A stretch of 64,000 bases of DNA from contig CAZAPG010000008.1 in the NCBI GenBank assembly GCA_964486935.1, positions 117,500-181,499 of the forward strand. Reading direction: 5' to 3'. Below, one piece after another: positions 43,713-52,125 of this stretch. Below the pieces are notes generated by a model. The model worked only from the letters and a program-made list of their open reading frames with translations. It searched no databases and was not told where the DNA came from. This DNA is from CAZAPG01 sp964486935. Its GTDB lineage: Bacteria > Chloroflexota > Anaerolineae > 4572-78 > J111. Every line of letters begins with the position of its first letter. Position 1 is the stretch's first letter. Position numbers and translations under genes: made by a program.

Positions 43713-45611
43713 ATGCGCGGTACTTGCGCTATTTCCGGCCTGTTTTCAATCAGGTTGACTCGCCCCTGGCGACTAGCGGTAATGGTGGGGGCTGGTTTGC
43801 TGTTTGCTTATTTGTTAAGCTGGTCGGGCATTATTCAAACGTTGGAACTGGCAACCTATGATTTACGCCTGTGGCTGCGCGGCCCTCGCCGTCCGCCCCC
43901 TTCAATTGTTGTCGTCGCCATTAATGATGAGAGCTTTAATGCGTTCAGGCAAAATATCCGCACCTGGGATAGAACCCAATACGCCCGCCTGATTGACCTG
44001 ATTGCCGCCGGACAGCCGGCCGTGATTGGGCTGGATGTCGCCTGGATTCATTCCGGCGCTGGCCCGGCAGATGAGGCGCTGGCCCGCAGCCTGCGCCGGG
44101 CCGGAAACGCGGTACTGGCCAGCATGATTGAGCATCAGGCCGGCGCGGGTTACGAATATACCCGCTACGCCGCGCCCATTGACCCGCTGGCGCAGGCCGC
44201 CGCCGGCGTGGGCGTGGTCAACCTGCCCCGCGATAATGATGGCGTGGTGCGCCAGGCTGCGCTGTGGTGGCAGCATAATGAAGCCTGGTATCCGGCTTTT
44301 GCTCAGGAGGTCGTCCGGGTGTATCAAAGACATCAACCGGCCCCGGTTAATCCCCCCGCCAAAACCGGCGCAGGTTTCTTTATTAATTTTTGCGGCGGCG
44401 AGGCTACTTTCCCCACGGTGCCGATGTACCGCGTGCTCACCGGCGAGGTAGCGCCGGCGATTTTTGCCGGCAAAATTGTGCTCATCGGCTTCACCACTTC
44501 GCTGGAGCAAGACCTGCACCCCACTGCCTTTAATCCCCCCTGGGGCGCGCCCAGCCTGATTCCCGGCGTTGAAATTCACGCCAATATTATTGCTTCCCTG
44601 TTACAAAACAACCCTATCCGGCCAGCGCCGCCCTGGCTGTGGAGCGGTTTGAGTCTGGCGGCGGTGGCCCTGACCGGCGCGGCTTTCTGGCGGCTGCAAC
44701 CCATCAGAGCGGCGGTGATGGTTACAACGGCGGCTATGGTCTACGCCGTCGGGGCGCTGCTGCTTTTCATTTGGGCCGATTTGTGGCTGCCGCTGGTCGC
44801 TCCGGTGGGGCTGGCGGCCATCACCGTTACCGGCGGCCTGATTGAGCGTGTCCTGGTTGAAGAGCGCGACAAGCGCCGGCTCCGGACGCGCTTTGAGAGT
44901 TTTATGGCCCCCGAACGGCTGTCGGTGGTGCTGGAGCGCTGGGAAGAGCTAATTGCCGAAGACCGCTCTGAGATTACCGCCACCGTGCTTTTTTCCGATA
45001 TCCGGGGCTTCACCTCGGCCACGGAAACGCTGACCCGCCAGGGGCGCAGCGGCGAGGTGATTCGCTTTCTCAACCGCTACACCGACGCGATGGTGGAGGC
45101 CATCTTTGCCGAGCATGGCGTGCTGGACAAAATGCTGGGTGATGGGTTGCTGGTTCTGTTTGGCGCGCCGGAGCCAACCCCCAACCACGCCCTGCGGGCC
45201 GCGCGGGCCGCGCTGCGGATGGCCGCCTTGCTGCCCGGCCTGAATGAAATCTGGCCGCTGCGCCACCTCCGCCCGCTGTGCATTGGTATTGGTATTCACA
45301 GCGGCTCGCTGATGGACGGCATTGTAGGGCGGGGGCGTCGCGTGGAATATACGGTCATTGGCGACGCGGTCAACACCGCTTCGCGAATTGAGGGCTACAC
45401 CAAAGAGGTGCTGGCCCGGCAACTGGCCCAAACGGGCGACGATGGCCTGCCCGGCGCTACCATCCTCATCACCCAGGCCACCTACAATCAAATCAAGGAT
45501 TATGTGCTGGTGGATGGAGACATCCCGCCCTGCCAGGCCAAAGGCAAAACGATGCCAATTCCGGTGTACCGCGTGTTGGGATTGGCAGACACACCGGGAG
45601 AAAGATTATGA
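43713..45611 (+). CDS. CHASE2-domain adenylate/guanylate cyclase
   Basis: 632 residues. N-terminal membrane helix, extracellular CHASE2 sensor (IVVVAINDESFNAFRQNIRT ... VGVVNLPRDNDGVVRQAALW), three membrane helices (~310-380), then a class III cyclase domain: VLFSDIRGFTSATETL, LDKMLGDGLLVLFGAP, GIHSGSLMDGIVGRGRRVEY, VIGDAVNTASRIEG with both metal Asp residues present. It makes a cyclic nucleotide in response to an external cue. ATGA overlap with the FecR-domain gene. Confidence 0.88.
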   Translation: MRGTCAISGLFSIRLTRPWRLAVMVGAGLLFAYLLSWSGIIQTLELATYDLRLWLRGPRRPPPSIVVVAINDESFNAFRQNIRTWDRTQYARLIDLIAAGQPAVIGLDVAWIHSGAGPADEALARSLRRAGNAVLASMIEHQAGAGYEYTRYAAPIDPLAQAAAGVGVVNLPRDNDGVVRQAALWWQHNEAWYPAFAQEVVRVYQRHQPAPVNPPAKTGAGFFINFCGGEATFPTVPMYRVLTGEVAPAIFAGKIVLIGFTTSLEQDLHPTAFNPPWGAPSLIPGVEIHANIIASLLQNNPIRPAPPWLWSGLSLAAVALTGAAFWRLQPIRAAVMVTTAAMVYAVGALLLFIWADLWLPLVAPVGLAAITVTGGLIERVLVEERDKRRLRTRFESFMAPERLSVVLERWEELIAEDRSEITATVLFSDIRGFTSATETLTRQGRSGEVIRFLNRYTDAMVEAIFAEHGVLDKMLGDGLLVLFGAPEPTPNHALRAARAALRMAALLPGLNEIWPLRHLRPLCIGIGIHSGSLMDGIVGRGRRVEYTVIGDAVNTASRIEGYTKEVLARQLAQTGDDGLPGATILITQATYNQIKDYVLVDGDIPPCQAKGKTMPIPVYRVLGLADTPGERL

Positions 45612-47803
45612 AACACAAAAGACTCTGGCTGGCCGCCGGCCTGGTTTTGGCAGCGGCGGCAGTTGCCGTTTATTTTCTGCTCATCCCCAAAATAGAGGAA
45701 CATCCGGCCTCGATTATTGAAGCCGTCAACCGGGTAGAGGCCCACCCGCGGCCAGATGATGCCTGGCAGCCGGCTGTTACCGGTATGTCTGTTTACGGCG
45801 GAGGGCAGGTCCGAACGGGGTCAGACTCATCCGCCCGGCTGACTTTGCTGGAAGGCGTGGTGCGGCTGGCAGCCGACACCCTTTTTACCGTCAAAGCGTG
45901 TGAAACTCACCAGAACCAGGTAATCACTACCCTCTTTTTGCAGGAGGGACGCCTGTGGGCGCACCTGACCGCCGGCCAGCCCCACCAATTTACCGTGGAA
46001 ACAGTGGGCGCAGTGGCTGCCGTGCGCGATACCGACCTCAGCGTGAGAGTCGCCCCCGACCGGACGACGCTGGTCTCGGTGGCCAGGGGCCAGGTGGCGC
46101 TGACTGCCCAGGGAGAGCGCGTCACCGTAACTGCCGGCCAGCAGGCCGTGGTATCGCCGGGCCGGCCGCCGGGCGCGCCGGAGCCGATGAGCGATGAGGA
46201 GCGCCGGTTATGGGCTACCGAGGGCGAGATACCCGAACTGGCCCCGCCTACTCCCACCGCTACCGCCACACCGACTCCTACGCCCACCCCCAAACCTTCG
46301 CCAACCGCCACGCCGGTGAAAATTAGCCTGTGGGTTGACGTGTACGGCCATCTGACCGGGCCGGCCGGCGAGCCGGCCGGTCAAGACCCGCTGACCATAT
46401 TGGAGGTTCATACTGATAGCGACCTGGTTGCCGGAGTCACGGTGACAACCCCCGCCGGCCAAATTATCACGCTACCCCCCTACGGCGATGTTTACGGCCA
46501 ACAGCGAAGATTCACTCAAGTTGTGCCGGGGCTGCCCCAGACCGGGGGACGCTATACCTTTACCGCCCTGGCTGCGGACGGCCAGCCCCTGCCGGGCGGC
46601 GTTGCCAGCGATATCTATCTGGGCGGCTATGAGCCTGAGCCGCCGGTTGGCGTCAGCGCGCAGGCGGTAGATAACGGCCTGCTGGTTACCTGGAAACCTT
46701 CGCCGCTGATTCCCGGAGCCTTCAACCCCGCCGCCGCGTCTTCGCTTGGCTTCTATCAAATTTCCCTGCATCTGGAGGGGAGAGGCACTGCCTACGGCTG
46801 GAATAATTCCGGCCGGCCGCTGCCGGAAACCGCTCATCTAATTCCGCTGCGGCAGCAAGATTTTGGCCCCGGTGACTTTGGCCAGGCGCTGGCGCAACTG
46901 GATGATGGGCTGTATTTCCTGGATATTGATGCCTTTAGCGTCGCCCCACCGCAAACGGTTGGGGGCGGCCTGGAATGTTCCGCAAATGACCCGGCGGAAA
47001 GCGTCAAGATTATCATCGAAGCAGGCCAGGTACGGGTTGAGTCGCCAATGCCAACGCCTGCGACGCCCACGCCAACCCCTACCCTCACGCCCTCACCCGC
47101 CTTAAGCCCAACCCCCGCGCCGCCGCCCGGCCCACAAAACAGCGTCTTTGTTAGCCAGGATGGCCAGCAACTGGCCGGAACTTACTACCCGCCGCCGGTC
47201 TGTTCCGCCCCGATTACGGTAGTGTACTTTCCCTGGGTGCGCGGCGACCGTAACGACTGGAACGAGGTGGCGGCTGTTTTGCCGCCGGACACTCCACCCG
47301 TGGGCGCATTTTCCATTACGACTCGTGGCTGCGAGGGCAGCTGTGGCGATGTTTGGGACCGGCCCGGCTGGCTGCTCGACTATGCGGCGGCGGTAAAGGC
47401 GGTCCAGGCGCTGCCCTGCGCCCAACAAAGCCGGCTGGTGGCTATCGGCTCCAGCGTTGGCGCAGACGGGGCCATCTATGCCTGCGCCCGGCAGGAAAAA
47501 TGCGTGGGCGCGCTGGCTTTCTCGGCCAACGGCTATCTGAATGTGCCGTATGAAGAAGAGGTGGCGGCGATGGTGCAGCAAGGCAAGCAGGTCTGGTCGG
47601 TGGTGAGCGAGGGCGATACCGGCGCGGCCCGGCTCAACCGGCCCGAATGGAGCCAGTTTTACCACGAGATTGTTCTGCCTGGTCAGGAACACGGCAACCA
47701 GCTTTACAACCCCGCTACCGGCCAGCTCATCAAGGATTTTGTGGAGTGCGCGGCCAATTCGTTTGGGCTGCCAAAGTGTGCTACAATTTCGGCGGGAAAA
47801 TAA
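45608..47803 (+). CDS. FecR-domain protein fused to a C-terminal alpha/beta-hydrolase-like domain
   Basis: 731 residues. N-terminal anchor (LWLAAGLVLAAAAVAVYFLL), FecR-like beta domain (~45-200: VYGGGQVRTGSDSSARLTLL ... GAVAAVRDTDLSVRV), a PTP-repeat linker, a beta domain, a second Pro/Thr linker, then a ~210-residue domain with LVAIGSSVGADGAIYACARQ (GxSxG-type nucleophile elbow) and a late catalytic-type His (PGQEHGNQLYNP). Coupled to the cyclase gene. The combination may be unusual: signal perception plus a dienelactone-hydrolase-like fold. Confidence 0.7.
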   Translation: MKHKRLWLAAGLVLAAAAVAVYFLLIPKIEEHPASIIEAVNRVEAHPRPDDAWQPAVTGMSVYGGGQVRTGSDSSARLTLLEGVVRLAADTLFTVKACETHQNQVITTLFLQEGRLWAHLTAGQPHQFTVETVGAVAAVRDTDLSVRVAPDRTTLVSVARGQVALTAQGERVTVTAGQQAVVSPGRPPGAPEPMSDEERRLWATEGEIPELAPPTPTATATPTPTPTPKPSPTATPVKISLWVDVYGHLTGPAGEPAGQDPLTILEVHTDSDLVAGVTVTTPAGQIITLPPYGDVYGQQRRFTQVVPGLPQTGGRYTFTALAADGQPLPGGVASDIYLGGYEPEPPVGVSAQAVDNGLLVTWKPSPLIPGAFNPAAASSLGFYQISLHLEGRGTAYGWNNSGRPLPETAHLIPLRQQDFGPGDFGQALAQLDDGLYFLDIDAFSVAPPQTVGGGLECSANDPAESVKIIIEAGQVRVESPMPTPATPTPTPTLTPSPALSPTPAPPPGPQNSVFVSQDGQQLAGTYYPPPVCSAPITVVYFPWVRGDRNDWNEVAAVLPPDTPPVGAFSITTRGCEGSCGDVWDRPGWLLDYAAAVKAVQALPCAQQSRLVAIGSSVGADGAIYACARQEKCVGALAFSANGYLNVPYEEEVAAMVQQGKQVWSVVSEGDTGAARLNRPEWSQFYHEIVLPGQEHGNQLYNPATGQLIKDFVECAANSFGLPKCATISAGK

Positions 47804-47965
47804 GAACTGTTTGCCTTTTGCTCAATGGCAGCGCTAATGATAACTCCCCATTAAGCGGGTAGTTTCAGCCGTGATGATATTGAAATGGTTGGGTTTGGCT
47901 GCATGGTACCGTTACGGAGGATGAAAATCCAGAAGCTAAAGCGCGCTGTAGACTCCGGGGCAACT

Positions 47966-48676
47966 ATGCCGACTAAGAACTCAAAAATCAGCGTTATTAT
48001 ACCTGTTCTAAATGAAGAAGATAGTATTGCTGCTGTGCTGGGCGATATTCCGGCAGCGCTTGGGGCCGAAGTGCTGGTGGTTGATAACGGCTGCACCGAC
48101 CAGACCATTCCTATTGCCCGCTCGTTGGGGGCGCAAATTGTAACCGCTCCCCGGCGCGGCTACGGCGCGGCCTGTTACGCCGGTATGCTGGCCGCTGCCG
48201 GCGAGATACTGGTTTTTCTGGATGGCGATTATTCTGATTACCCGGAAGAGATGGGGCTGCTTGTTGCGCCGATTTTGGCCGGTCAGGCCGATTTGGTGCT
48301 AGGCTCCCGGCTGGCTCGGGGTGACCTGCCCGCCAGCGCGATGCCGCCCCAGCAACGCTTTGGCAATTGGTTGACCGCCCGCCTGATGCGCCGGCTCCAC
48401 GGCCTGCCCGTCACCGACCTCAGCCCTTTTCGGGCCATCCGCAAAGAGGCGCTACTGTTATTGAATATGCAAGAGATGACCTTTGGCTGGCCCACCGAAA
48501 TGATGGTCAAAGCAGCCCGGGCCGGGTTACGGCTCAAAGAAGTGCCGGTACGGTATCGCCCCCGGCTGGGAGGTCAAAGTAAAGTTAGCGGCACGCTGCG
48601 CGGCGCGGTTCTGGCCGGCTACTACATTTTGATGACAACTTTTCGTTACGCCTTTTGGGTTGGGAAAGGTAAATGA
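47966..48676 (+). CDS. Family 2 glycosyltransferase, DPM1/dolichyl-phosphate-like
   Basis: About 236 residues from ATG 47966: KISVIIPVLNEEDSIAAVLG, VLVVDNGCTDQTIPIARSLG, ILVFLDGDYSDYPEEM (DxD), VLGSRLARGDLPASAMPPQQ, and the VPVRYRPRLGGQSKVSGTLR motif typical of glycosyl-phospholipid synthases. Probably charges a polyprenyl phosphate with a hexose. Earlier in-frame ATGs exist; I chose the one nearest the conserved start. Confidence 0.82.
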   Translation: MPTKNSKISVIIPVLNEEDSIAAVLGDIPAALGAEVLVVDNGCTDQTIPIARSLGAQIVTAPRRGYGAACYAGMLAAAGEILVFLDGDYSDYPEEMGLLVAPILAGQADLVLGSRLARGDLPASAMPPQQRFGNWLTARLMRRLHGLPVTDLSPFRAIRKEALLLLNMQEMTFGWPTEMMVKAARAGLRLKEVPVRYRPRLGGQSKVSGTLRGAVLAGYYILMTTFRYAFWVGKGK

Positions 48677-48715
48677 GTTTGGTGAGTCCGGTCATTTGGA
48701 TTACACTTACATAGT

Positions 48716-48770
48716 ACACGTTCCACGTTTTACGTGCTGTATTCAACCAAATCCAAAATCTAAAATCAAC
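48716..48770. repeat. Period-7 repeats abutting a start codon
   Basis: ACGTTCC-ACGTTTT-ACGTGCT and then AATCCAA-AATCTAA-AATCAAC repeat with a 7-bp period, ending right at ATG 48771, which therefore lacks an SD. Confidence 0.6.
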
Positions 48771-49541
48771 ATGGCCCCCTTTAACACCCACTTTTTAATT
48801 GCCGAGAAACTCTGGCCTCACCTGGATGACCCCTGGCGTGAACATTACGGAATGTTTTGCTTTGGCTGCATTGCCCCGGATGTCGACAAGATTTCACCGG
48901 CGCTAACTCAAAAAGATACCCATTTTTTTGACCGCAGCGGCGAGTACGATTTAATGGCCACACATCGCAGCGCCGAATTTATCCGGCAGCAGGCCGATTT
49001 TTTCTGCCGCCCTTTTGCCGGCCTGTGTCCTTGGGAGCAGGCGTTTGCCCTGGGTTATCTGTGCCACCTGTGCGTTGATGAAGTATCCAAGCATATGTGG
49101 CGGCGCGATACCTGGCTGAAATTTAGAGACATCGGCCCCGGCCTGGCCTTTGCCGCGCTGGATGAGGCAGCCCGCCAACAAACCCAAAATTACCCGGCCA
49201 TTGTCCGGTCGCTGGACTCGATCACCGCGCCGGATATTATCCCTCGTATTCCCCCAACCGACCTGGAAGTAATGCTCCGGGGTACGCGCAACTTTGCTCA
49301 CACCGCAGATACCGAAAATGAATTTCTGGCGCTGGTTGACCTGTTTGATAACCCCACGCCAGAAGAGCGCCGTAAAAAACAAAAATATTTCAAAAGCGCC
49401 ATTCACCCGGCCCGGCAGCAGGCCCATATCTTTAAGCTGGACCTGCTGGTAGAGGCCAGCCTGGCCCGCAGCCGTCTTCGCCTAACCGAGCTAATCGAAG
49501 GGCGCGCGCCAGAGCCGGGCTATCCGTTGCTGGAAATATAG
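48771..49541 (+). CDS. Zinc-dependent phospholipase C-like protein
   Basis: About 256 residues: NTHFLIAEKLWPHL, FGCIAPDVDKI, DTHFFDRSG and ALGYLCHLCVDEVSKHMW, the pattern of His/Asp metal ligands found in zinc-dependent PLC-family (phospholipase C/P1-nuclease-like) proteins. No signal peptide seen, so likely cytosolic; the physiological substrate is unknown. ATG 48771 begins right after a heptamer-repeat tract. Followed by a MITE. Confidence 0.75.
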   Translation: MAPFNTHFLIAEKLWPHLDDPWREHYGMFCFGCIAPDVDKISPALTQKDTHFFDRSGEYDLMATHRSAEFIRQQADFFCRPFAGLCPWEQAFALGYLCHLCVDEVSKHMWRRDTWLKFRDIGPGLAFAALDEAARQQTQNYPAIVRSLDSITAPDIIPRIPPTDLEVMLRGTRNFAHTADTENEFLALVDLFDNPTPEERRKKQKYFKSAIHPARQQAHIFKLDLLVEASLARSRLRLTELIEGRAPEPGYPLLEI

Positions 49542-49549
49542 CCGAAAAT

Positions 49550-49641
49550 GGGTCTGTCCCAAATTTTGGAAACAGACAGGGGGTGAGGGGGTATCCCCCC
49601 TGCCGAAGGTGCCCCAAATTCCAAAAGTTTGGGACGCACCC
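49550..49641 (+). mobile_element. MITE family A, copy 3 (92 bp)
   Basis: Starts GGGTCTGTCCCAAATTTT; ends GTTTGGGACGCACCC. The flanks CCGAAAAT at 49542-49549 and 49642-49649 are an 8-bp duplication. Very similar to copy 2. It sits 71 bp before a histidine kinase ATG. Confidence 0.85.
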
Positions 49642-49712
49642 CCGAAAATAATCTTTATTGACAAAGGCGCAAGAACTTGTAGAATCACCGTAACGAGGCA
49701 TGGGGCAAAATT

Positions 49713-51023
49713 ATGAAACACAACAATTCTGACCTGTTGGCAGAGATGGTGACGGTTGCGCCTGCTCAAGCGCATCTTCAGCAGCATGAACGTTTACAGG
49801 CGCTCTACCACCTGGCCGTTGAACTTTCGGCGCTGCGCAGCCTTGACTCGGTGTTGAATACGGCGCTGCAACATTGCCTGGATTTGACCGGCTCGCAATT
49901 TGGTTTTATTGGCTTGAACAGCGCCAGCAACAAAACCATGGACGTGGTGGCGATGCAGGGTTTTCATCCCACCCGGCAATTTTACCAGCACAATCACCTC
50001 ATCCCCCTGCGCCCCAACATCTTTGCCCGCGCCGTGCTAGAAAATCGCCCCGTGCGCTCCGATAATGCCATGGCCGACCCGTTGCGGGTCGGCCAGCCCA
50101 AAGGCCACCCCCCGGTTGTTACCTTTTTGGGCGTGCCGCTGCGTATTCATAATGAACCCATCGGGATGATTGGCGTAGCCAACCGGCCCGACCCCTACGA
50201 CGACGACCACGAGCAGTTATTAATGACCTATGCCGCCCAGGTAGCTATTGTCATCCGTAATGCCCAGCTTTACGAGCAGTTGACCGCCGCTAACGAAGAG
50301 CTTGAGCGAAAAGTAGCCAGCCGCACCCGCCAGTTGCAAAAGGCCAAAGAGGCGCTGGCCCAAAAAGCCCGGCAGCTTCAGCAACTGCTCACCGAAACGG
50401 TTGACGTGCAGGAGCGCGAGCGCCAGCGCATTGCCCAGGATATGCACGACGGCACCAACCAGTTGCTCATCGGCGCAATGCTGGAGCTGAAATCGGCCCG
50501 CGAACGGTTGACCGGCGGCAACCTTGACCAGGCCGAAGATTCGCTGCAAATGGTGCGCCAAATTTTGCACCGGGTAGAGGCCGAAATCAAACGGATTATT
50601 CACGACCTGCGCCCCCCCACCCTCGATGCCCTGGGGCTGGCCCCGGCCCTGCGCCGTTACGCCGAGCGATTTGAGCAATACACCGCCATTCCCTGTACGG
50701 TTGAGGTGATTGGCCAGCCAACTCGCCTGCCGCCCAAAATAGAAATTAGCATTTATCGCCTGATGCAAGAAGCCCTGCAAAATGTTAGCGCCCACGCTCA
50801 GGCCAGTTGCGCCCGCGTTGAAGTAAATTTTTTGCCCAATATGCTTAAACTGACTGTGGTTGATAATGGCCAGGGTTTTGACCTTGAGGCCGTGCAGCGT
50901 AACGGTCATAATAATTTTGGCCTGCTCAGTATGCGCGAGCGCGCCGAAAGCATCGGCGGCTGGTTTTCCATTCAAACCAACCCCGGGCAAGGCGTTCAAA
51001 TTGAAGTGACGGTGCAAGTTTAG
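49713..51023 (+). CDS. GAF-domain sensor histidine kinase, NarX/DegS type
   Basis: 436 residues: N-terminal GAF domain (~35-190), a coiled coil (ERKVASRTRQLQKAKEALAQ), HisKA_3 with the phospho-His in QERERQRIAQDMHDGTNQLL, and an HATPase (YRLMQEALQNVSAHAQAS, VDNGQGFDLEAV, NFGLLSMRERAESIGG). No membrane helix. Its probable partner is the response regulator at 51382-52023, with a small ABM-type gene between. Confidence 0.88.
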   Translation: MKHNNSDLLAEMVTVAPAQAHLQQHERLQALYHLAVELSALRSLDSVLNTALQHCLDLTGSQFGFIGLNSASNKTMDVVAMQGFHPTRQFYQHNHLIPLRPNIFARAVLENRPVRSDNAMADPLRVGQPKGHPPVVTFLGVPLRIHNEPIGMIGVANRPDPYDDDHEQLLMTYAAQVAIVIRNAQLYEQLTAANEELERKVASRTRQLQKAKEALAQKARQLQQLLTETVDVQERERQRIAQDMHDGTNQLLIGAMLELKSARERLTGGNLDQAEDSLQMVRQILHRVEAEIKRIIHDLRPPTLDALGLAPALRRYAERFEQYTAIPCTVEVIGQPTRLPPKIEISIYRLMQEALQNVSAHAQASCARVEVNFLPNMLKLTVVDNGQGFDLEAVQRNGHNNFGLLSMRERAESIGGWFSIQTNPGQGVQIEVTVQV

Positions 51024-51060
51024 CGCAAATCATTCAGTTTAGAGGGGAGTCAATTAATTT

Positions 51061-51381
51061 ATGATTGGCAGAATTTGGCACGGCTGGACAAAAACCGAAA
51101 ACGCCGATAAATACGAGCAGCTTCTCAAAAATGAAATTTTTCCAGGCATAGCCGCTAAAAACGTGCCGGGCTACAAGGGTATTCAGCTATTTCGCCGGCC
51201 TGTTGACAATGACGAGGTCGAGTTCATCACCATCATGTGGTTCGGCTCCTGGGAGGCGGTCAGGCAGTTTGCCGGCGAAGATTACGAACGAGCCTATGTG
51301 CCCCCCAAAGCGCGCCAGGTTTTAGCCAGGTTTGACCAGTTTTCGCAACATTACGAGATTAGAGAACAACTTGAGTATTAA
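51061..51381 (+). CDS. ABM-domain (antibiotic biosynthesis monooxygenase-like) protein
   Basis: 106 residues with the ferredoxin-like pattern of ABM/Dabb proteins (IGRIWHGWTKTENADKYEQL, KGIQLFRRPV, FITIMWFGSWEAVRQFAG). Often haem-degrading or quinone-related; function here not determined. The gene ends one base before the response regulator begins and so forms an operon with the kinase/regulator. Confidence 0.75.
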   Translation: MIGRIWHGWTKTENADKYEQLLKNEIFPGIAAKNVPGYKGIQLFRRPVDNDEVEFITIMWFGSWEAVRQFAGEDYERAYVPPKARQVLARFDQFSQHYEIREQLEY

Positions 51382-52023
51382 ATGAGTCAAATTCGCATTT
51401 TGGTAGTTGACGACCACCCGATTGTGCGGCAGGGTATCCGCAGCCTGCTTTCCAACCACCATGAATTTGAAATTATCGCCGAAGCCGAAAATGGTTCGGC
51501 GGCGCTGCAACATGTCAAACAACTGGCCCCGGATGTAACGCTGCTCGATATCCGCATGCCGGGCGAGTCGGGGCTGGATATCTTGCAGCAAATCCGCAAA
51601 ATAAAACCCGACGCCAAAGTGTTGATGCTAACCTCATTTGATGATGAGGAATATATTATGCGGGCGCTCAAGGCCGGCGCGCTGGGCTTTGTGCTCAAAA
51701 GCGTGTCTGATGAAGTGCTGGTCAATGCGCTGCGTACCGCTTATCGGGGCGAACGGGCGCTGAGTCCCCAAATTACCGAACAGGTTGTCCGCTGGGCCAT
51801 TTCGGACCAGGAGGAGTCAGACTCGGAAGAATTGGAATTTGAAGATGACGAACAAAAAATTGTCAAATTGCTGGTAGACGGAGCCAGCAACAGCCAGATA
51901 GCTTCCTCTCTATTTATGAGCACGACCACTGTTAAACGCAAACTCCGCAAAATCTTTGCCAAATTGAATGTTCAAACCCGCACCCAAGCCGCCGCCGAGG
52001 CGGTACGCCGGGGAGTGGTGTAG
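51382..52023 (+). CDS. NarL/LuxR-family response regulator
   Basis: 213 residues: receiver with VVDDHPIVRQGIRSL and phospho-acceptor Asp in VTLLDIRMPGESGL, Lys in KAGALGFVLKSVSDE, then an LuxR-type HTH (VKLLVDGASNSQIASSLFMS, STTTVKRKLRKIFAKLNVQT). DNA-binding regulator partner of the GAF kinase. A tandem palindrome lies between it and coxD. Confidence 0.9.
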   Translation: MSQIRILVVDDHPIVRQGIRSLLSNHHEFEIIAEAENGSAALQHVKQLAPDVTLLDIRMPGESGLDILQQIRKIKPDAKVLMLTSFDDEEYIMRALKAGALGFVLKSVSDEVLVNALRTAYRGERALSPQITEQVVRWAISDQEESDSEELEFEDDEQKIVKLLVDGASNSQIASSLFMSTTTVKRKLRKIFAKLNVQTRTQAAAEAVRRGVV

Positions 52024-52032
52024 CGCGCTGAA

Positions 52033-52079
52033 CCAGTTGGGCCACTAACCTGGCCCAACTGGGCCACCCACTCTGGCCC
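52033..52079. promoter_or_regulatory. Tandem palindromes GGGCCA-N6/7-TGGCCC upstream of coxD
   Basis: Two units: GGGCCA-CTAACC-TGGCCC (52039-52056) and GGGCCA-CCCACTC-TGGCCC (52061-52079), start-to-start 22 bp (about two helical turns). Unit 1 extends to a perfect 12-bp inverted repeat (52033-52062). A likely operator for a dimeric regulator; no T run, so not a normal terminator. Confidence 0.55.
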
Positions 52080-52125
52080 GGATGGTACTTGTATTAGTCA
52101 GTTATTTTGCATATTATTCCAAACT

